Source: an uncultured Oscillospiraceae bacterium
GTDB taxonomy: Bacteria; Bacillota; Clostridia; Oscillospirales; Acutalibacteraceae
Direction of reading: 5' to 3'
Length of the DNA: 25,314 bases
Assembly (NCBI GenBank): GCA_900540295.1
Contig: UQFM01000020.1
Span: 1 to 25,314, forward strand
The notes under the pieces were generated by a model that had not been told where the DNA came from, ran no database searches, and saw only the letters and a program-made list of their open reading frames with translations. Of this stretch, positions 22,253-25,314 are shown piece after piece. The stretch's first letter is position 1. Each line of letters starts with the position of its first letter. The position numbers and the translations under genes were made by a program.

Positions 22253-23632
22253 TTATTCCTGAATCCCCGATATTTTCGGCAGTTTGTCAAATCCGTACTG
22301 CAAGTCTTCGTCAGACGGGATATAGTCGGTCATTTGACCGTTCATATAGGCGGTGTACGCCGTCATGTCGAAATACCCTGTGCCCGTAAGACCGAACAGA
22401 ATGGTTTTTTCTTCGCCTGTTTCCTTGCACTTGAGCGCCTCGTCAACCGCGGCGCGGATAGCATGCGCGCTTTCGGGCGCGGGCAGAATCGTTTCTAATT
22501 TGGAGAACATGGTCGCCGCTTCAAACACCTTGGTTTGCTCTACGCTGACCGCTTCCATGTACCCGTCATGATACAGCTTCGAAAGAATCGGGGACATACC
22601 GTGATAACGAAGCCCGCCTGCGTGGTTGGGCGAGGGCTTGAATTCACAGCCGAGCGTATACATCTTCGCCATCGGCGTAATTTTGCCCGTATCGCAGAAG
22701 TCATATGCGTATTTGCCGCGCGTCAAAGACGGGCAGGAAGCGGGTTCCACCGCAATAATGCGCGGATTGGCTTTCCCTGTCAGTTTATCCTGCATGAACG
22801 GTGCAATCAGACCGCCGAGGTTCGAACCGCCGCCCGCACAGCCGATAACGACGTCGGGGTACTCGTCTAACATTTCCATGGCGATTTTGCTTTCCAAACC
22901 GATAATCGACTGATGCAGGACAACTTGGTTGAGCACCGAGCCGAGCACATATCGGCAGCCCTCAGACGAAACGGCGGTTTCCACCGCTTCGGAAATCGCT
23001 GTCCCCAGCGACCCTGTGTTATCGGGGTCAGCGGCAAGAATTTTACGCCCTGCCTCGGTGGTGTTTGAGGGGCTGGGAATCACGTCTGCACCGAAGGTGC
23101 GGATAATTGCCTGACGGAACGGTTTCTGCTCATAAGAACACTTGACCATATAAACCGTCAGCGGCAAATGGAAATACGCGCACGCTTCGGCAAGCGCCGT
23201 ACCCCATTGCCCTGCACCCGTCTCCGTGGTCAACGAGCTAAGCCCCTGTTCTTTGGCGTAGTATGCCTGTGCAATCGCGGAATTCAGCTTATGACTGCCC
23301 GAGGTGTTATTGCCCTCAAATTTATAATAAATCTTGGCGGGTGTGCCGAGTGCTTTTTCCAGATTATAGGCACGCACCAACGGAGAGGGTCGGTAAATTT
23401 TGTACATTTCCTGCACTTCTTCGGGAATATCCACATAGCGCGTTTCACAGTCCATTTCCTGATGCGCCAGTTCCTTGCAGAATACGGGGTACAAATCTTC
23501 TTCGTTGGCAGGCTTACCCGTGGCAGGATTCAGCATCGGGTCGGGCTGTTCCTTCATATCCGCGCGAAGGTTGTACCATTGCTTCGGCATTTGGTCTTCG
23601 GTCAAATATAATCTGTGCGGTACTTTTTTCAT
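22253..23632 (-). CDS. TrpB2-type tryptophan synthase beta-like PLP enzyme
   Basis: This 459-residue fold-type II PLP enzyme belongs to the TrpB2 branch. It is longer than ordinary TrpB (about 400) and has the TrpB2-type N-terminal part (YNLRADMKEQPDPMLNPATG, RPSPLVRAYNLEKALG). Lys115 in GSHKLNSA should bind PLP. TTETGAGQWG (135-144) and the phosphate-binding loop GCAGGGSN (264-271) are present. TrpB2 proteins make tryptophan from indole and serine, in some cases without a TrpA partner; other serine chemistry is possible. AGGAGT precedes the ATG and lies in the 13-bp gap after malQ, so the two genes share a transcript. No other trp genes are in the window. The T-box in front of malQ fits tryptophan control. 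Confidence 0.93.
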   Translation of the reverse strand: MKKVPHRLYLTEDQMPKQWYNLRADMKEQPDPMLNPATGKPANEEDLYPVFCKELAHQEMDCETRYVDIPEEVQEMYKIYRPSPLVRAYNLEKALGTPAKIYYKFEGNNTSGSHKLNSAIAQAYYAKEQGLSSLTTETGAGQWGTALAEACAYFHLPLTVYMVKCSYEQKPFRQAIIRTFGADVIPSPSNTTEAGRKILAADPDNTGSLGTAISEAVETAVSSEGCRYVLGSVLNQVVLHQSIIGLESKIAMEMLDEYPDVVIGCAGGGSNLGGLIAPFMQDKLTGKANPRIIAVEPASCPSLTRGKYAYDFCDTGKITPMAKMYTLGCEFKPSPNHAGGLRYHGMSPILSKLYHDGYMEAVSVEQTKVFEAATMFSKLETILPAPESAHAIRAAVDEALKCKETGEEKTILFGLTGTGYFDMTAYTAYMNGQMTDYIPSDEDLQYGFDKLPKISGIQE

Positions 23633-23645
23633 GGTAAAAACTCCT

Positions 23646-25145
23646 TTATCTCTTAAACAGAGCGTTGATTTTTTGATAATACGGTGTATCTATGTTTGCA
23701 ATCATTTCTTCCGTTGTGCGGAACTGCCAGTTGCCGTATGCCCTGCCCGGGACGTTCATGCGCGCGTCCGAGCCGAATCCGCAAAGGTCCTGATAGGCAA
23801 TAACCGCAAGCTTTGCAGAGCTTCGCCAAACGGTTTCAATGATTTTGCGGCACGAGGGGCTGTGAAAACCGCCCTCGCCCCAGTTGTCGCCTGTAAAGCC
23901 GCAGTAGTCGAGCGCAAAGCGGCGGTCGCGCTCGCCCGCTTCCCACAGCCACGCAAGCAGAGTGGTATTGTCGTGCGTACCGACATAGGCCACGCAGTTT
24001 TGCGGATAATTGTGCGGCAGATGCGTGCTGTCGCCGTCGGGGTCAAAGCCGAACTGAATGACGCGCATACCGGGGAATTCGGTATCTTCCAAAAGCTTTA
24101 GAACATCCTCACCGAATGTACCGAGGTCCTCCGCCACAATCGGGACTTCTCCGAACGCATCAAACACCGCATCGAAAAGCTTTTTGCCGGGACCTTTTTC
24201 CCAGACGCCGTTTTTGGCGGTTTCACTTTCGGCGGGAACTGCCCAATACGAGGCAAAAGCGCGGAAATGGTCGATGCGCACGGTATCATATAATTGCAGT
24301 GCGGTATGAATGCGGTCACACCACCATCGGTAATTGTCTTTTTCCATCGCTACCCAATCGTACAAAGGATTACCCCAAAGCTGTCCGTCCTCTGAAAAAT
24401 AGTCGGGCGGTACGCCTGAAACACGTTTACGGATAAAGGTGCGTTCGTCAATCTCGAACAAACTGCGGTTGCTCCAAACATCCGCGCTGTCAAACGAAAC
24501 GTAAATCGGCATATCGCCGAGAATCTTCACGCCGTGTTCGTTGGCAAACTGTTTTATTGCATGCCACTGCGTATAGGCGATGTATTGCTCGAACTGATAA
24601 TATTCCGTCGTTTCCTGCAATTCGTCCGCATTGCGGCACGCGGACTCGAAGCGGGCATATTTTTCGTCCCATTCGTACCACGGCGCACCGCCGAACCGCT
24701 CTTTTGCGGCGGCATACAGCGCATAGCTTTCACACCATCGGTTTTCCTCGCAAAATGCGCGGATTTTCTTACTCAAATCCAAAGAAATATTGGAAAACGC
24801 TTCTTTCAGCAATTCGGTGCGTGCCGCGCGTGCAAATTCGTAATCTGCGGTATACGGCGAACCGTAATACACATTGCGCGCCAAGGTTTCCTCGGAAACC
24901 AAGCCCATTTGAAACAGCGCATCGGGGTCAATGTACAAAGACGATACGGCAAACGCCGCTTCGGAGGCATACGGCGAACCGTAGCTGTCGGGCGGATTCA
25001 GCGGCAGTACCTGCCAGTAGGAAAAGCCCATTTCTTTCATTTTTAAAATAAAGCGTTTGGTCTCTTCCCCCATAACACCGATGCCGAAGCGTGACGGCAG
25101 AGAGGAAAGTGCCGTTAACACGCCGCTTGCTCTTGTATGCAGCAA
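23646..25145 (-). CDS. malQ: 4-alpha-glucanotransferase (amylomaltase)
   Basis: This 499-residue GH77 enzyme transfers alpha-1,4-glucan segments between maltodextrins in the cytoplasm. Expected sites are visible: nucleophile Asp292 in DTVRIDHFRAF, acid/base Glu339 in VAEDLG, and Asp392 in GTHDN. SGVPPDYFSEDGQLWGNPLYDW (around 243-264) is the typical GH77 stretch. Length fits the short bacterial form. The start is TTG with AGGAGT eight bases upstream. That site lies just after the terminator of a T-box leader, so the gene appears to be under T-box control, which is not usual for a glucan enzyme. It is followed 13 bp later by trpB2. Confidence 0.95.
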   Translation of the reverse strand: MLHTRASGVLTALSSLPSRFGIGVMGEETKRFILKMKEMGFSYWQVLPLNPPDSYGSPYASEAAFAVSSLYIDPDALFQMGLVSEETLARNVYYGSPYTADYEFARAARTELLKEAFSNISLDLSKKIRAFCEENRWCESYALYAAAKERFGGAPWYEWDEKYARFESACRNADELQETTEYYQFEQYIAYTQWHAIKQFANEHGVKILGDMPIYVSFDSADVWSNRSLFEIDERTFIRKRVSGVPPDYFSEDGQLWGNPLYDWVAMEKDNYRWWCDRIHTALQLYDTVRIDHFRAFASYWAVPAESETAKNGVWEKGPGKKLFDAVFDAFGEVPIVAEDLGTFGEDVLKLLEDTEFPGMRVIQFGFDPDGDSTHLPHNYPQNCVAYVGTHDNTTLLAWLWEAGERDRRFALDYCGFTGDNWGEGGFHSPSCRKIIETVWRSSAKLAVIAYQDLCGFGSDARMNVPGRAYGNWQFRTTEEMIANIDTPYYQKINALFKR

Positions 25146-25167
25146 AATTGCTCACTCCTAAATATAC

Positions 25168-25314
25168 AAAAAACCTGCCCTTGCAAAAAACAAGGACAGG
25201 CTGAAAATACAATAACCTGCGGTACCACCTTGATTGACGGCAAATGCCGCCCACCTTAAACGGAATACTGACATATTCCTCTTTCTGTAACGGGAAAGTG
25301 CCGTCGCATCTTTT
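25168..25314 (-). ncRNA. T-box riboswitch, 3' part (partial)
   Basis: The minus strand holds the T-box core AATCAAGGTGGTACCGCAGG (25216-25235), whose bulge pairs with the ACCA end of uncharged tRNA. The terminator is CCTGTCCTTG (25191-25200) with CAAGGGCAGG (25174-25183), followed by six T. The competing antiterminator is also visible: CAAGG and CAGG of the T-box flank the bulge and can pair with CCTTG and CCTG of the terminator's first arm. A small hairpin (GGAATA/TATTCC) lies upstream. The specifier loop, which names the amino acid, lies beyond the window edge. Confidence 0.93.

Overview
The window is chromosomal DNA from a spore-forming member of the Clostridia, probably close to Ruminococcaceae/Oscillospiraceae. 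The evidence is a 16S rRNA 5' end, a SleB-type spore cortex hydrolase, Firmicutes-style promoters (TTGACA, 17 bp, TATAAT) and AGGAG ribosome binding sites, a T-box leader, an L10 leader and the rpmG-secE-nusG-rplKAJL cluster. No phage, CRISPR array, transposase or tRNA gene was seen. It is mostly a core-genome region, and the unusual material lies between genes.

Layout. Positions 1-800 hold the start of an rRNA operon reading leftwards (partial 16S, leader, two tandem promoters). A SleB-like gene (903-1607, +) diverges from it. A spacer full of GC-rich hairpin repeats (1671-1982) follows. Next come leftward units: gltX-glnS-small membrane protein (6103-2062), carA-carB (10651-6361), a cation/Ca2+ exchanger (11820-10798), and an exported tyrosine-phosphatase-like lipoprotein (13377-12229). 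A second copy of the repeat composite lies between the last two.

The rightward ribosomal/transcription cluster runs from 13464 to 17474: rpmG, secE, nusG, rplK, rplA, an attenuator-type L10 leader, rplJ and rplL. It ends at a strong terminator, and rpoBC does not follow. Between the L10 attenuator and rplJ sits a 194-nt block with near-perfect 19-nt terminal inverted repeats and nested hairpins. It looks like an inserted palindromic element or an undescribed structured RNA, and is the most unusual object in the window.

The right part holds a three-TM conserved protein of unknown function (19387-17612, -), a yfcE-like phosphoesterase with nagA (21137-19494, -), a rightward cassette of three overlapping or adjacent small genes of unknown function behind a possible sigma-E-type promoter (21207-22198), and a leftward malQ-trpB2 pair preceded by the 3' half of a T-box riboswitch (25314-22253). 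A T-box in front of malQ is unexpected and is most easily explained if the regulated gene is trpB2.

Start codons were reassigned where a Shine-Dalgarno site decides them. TTG starts are inferred for carA, rplJ, the 591-residue membrane protein and malQ.
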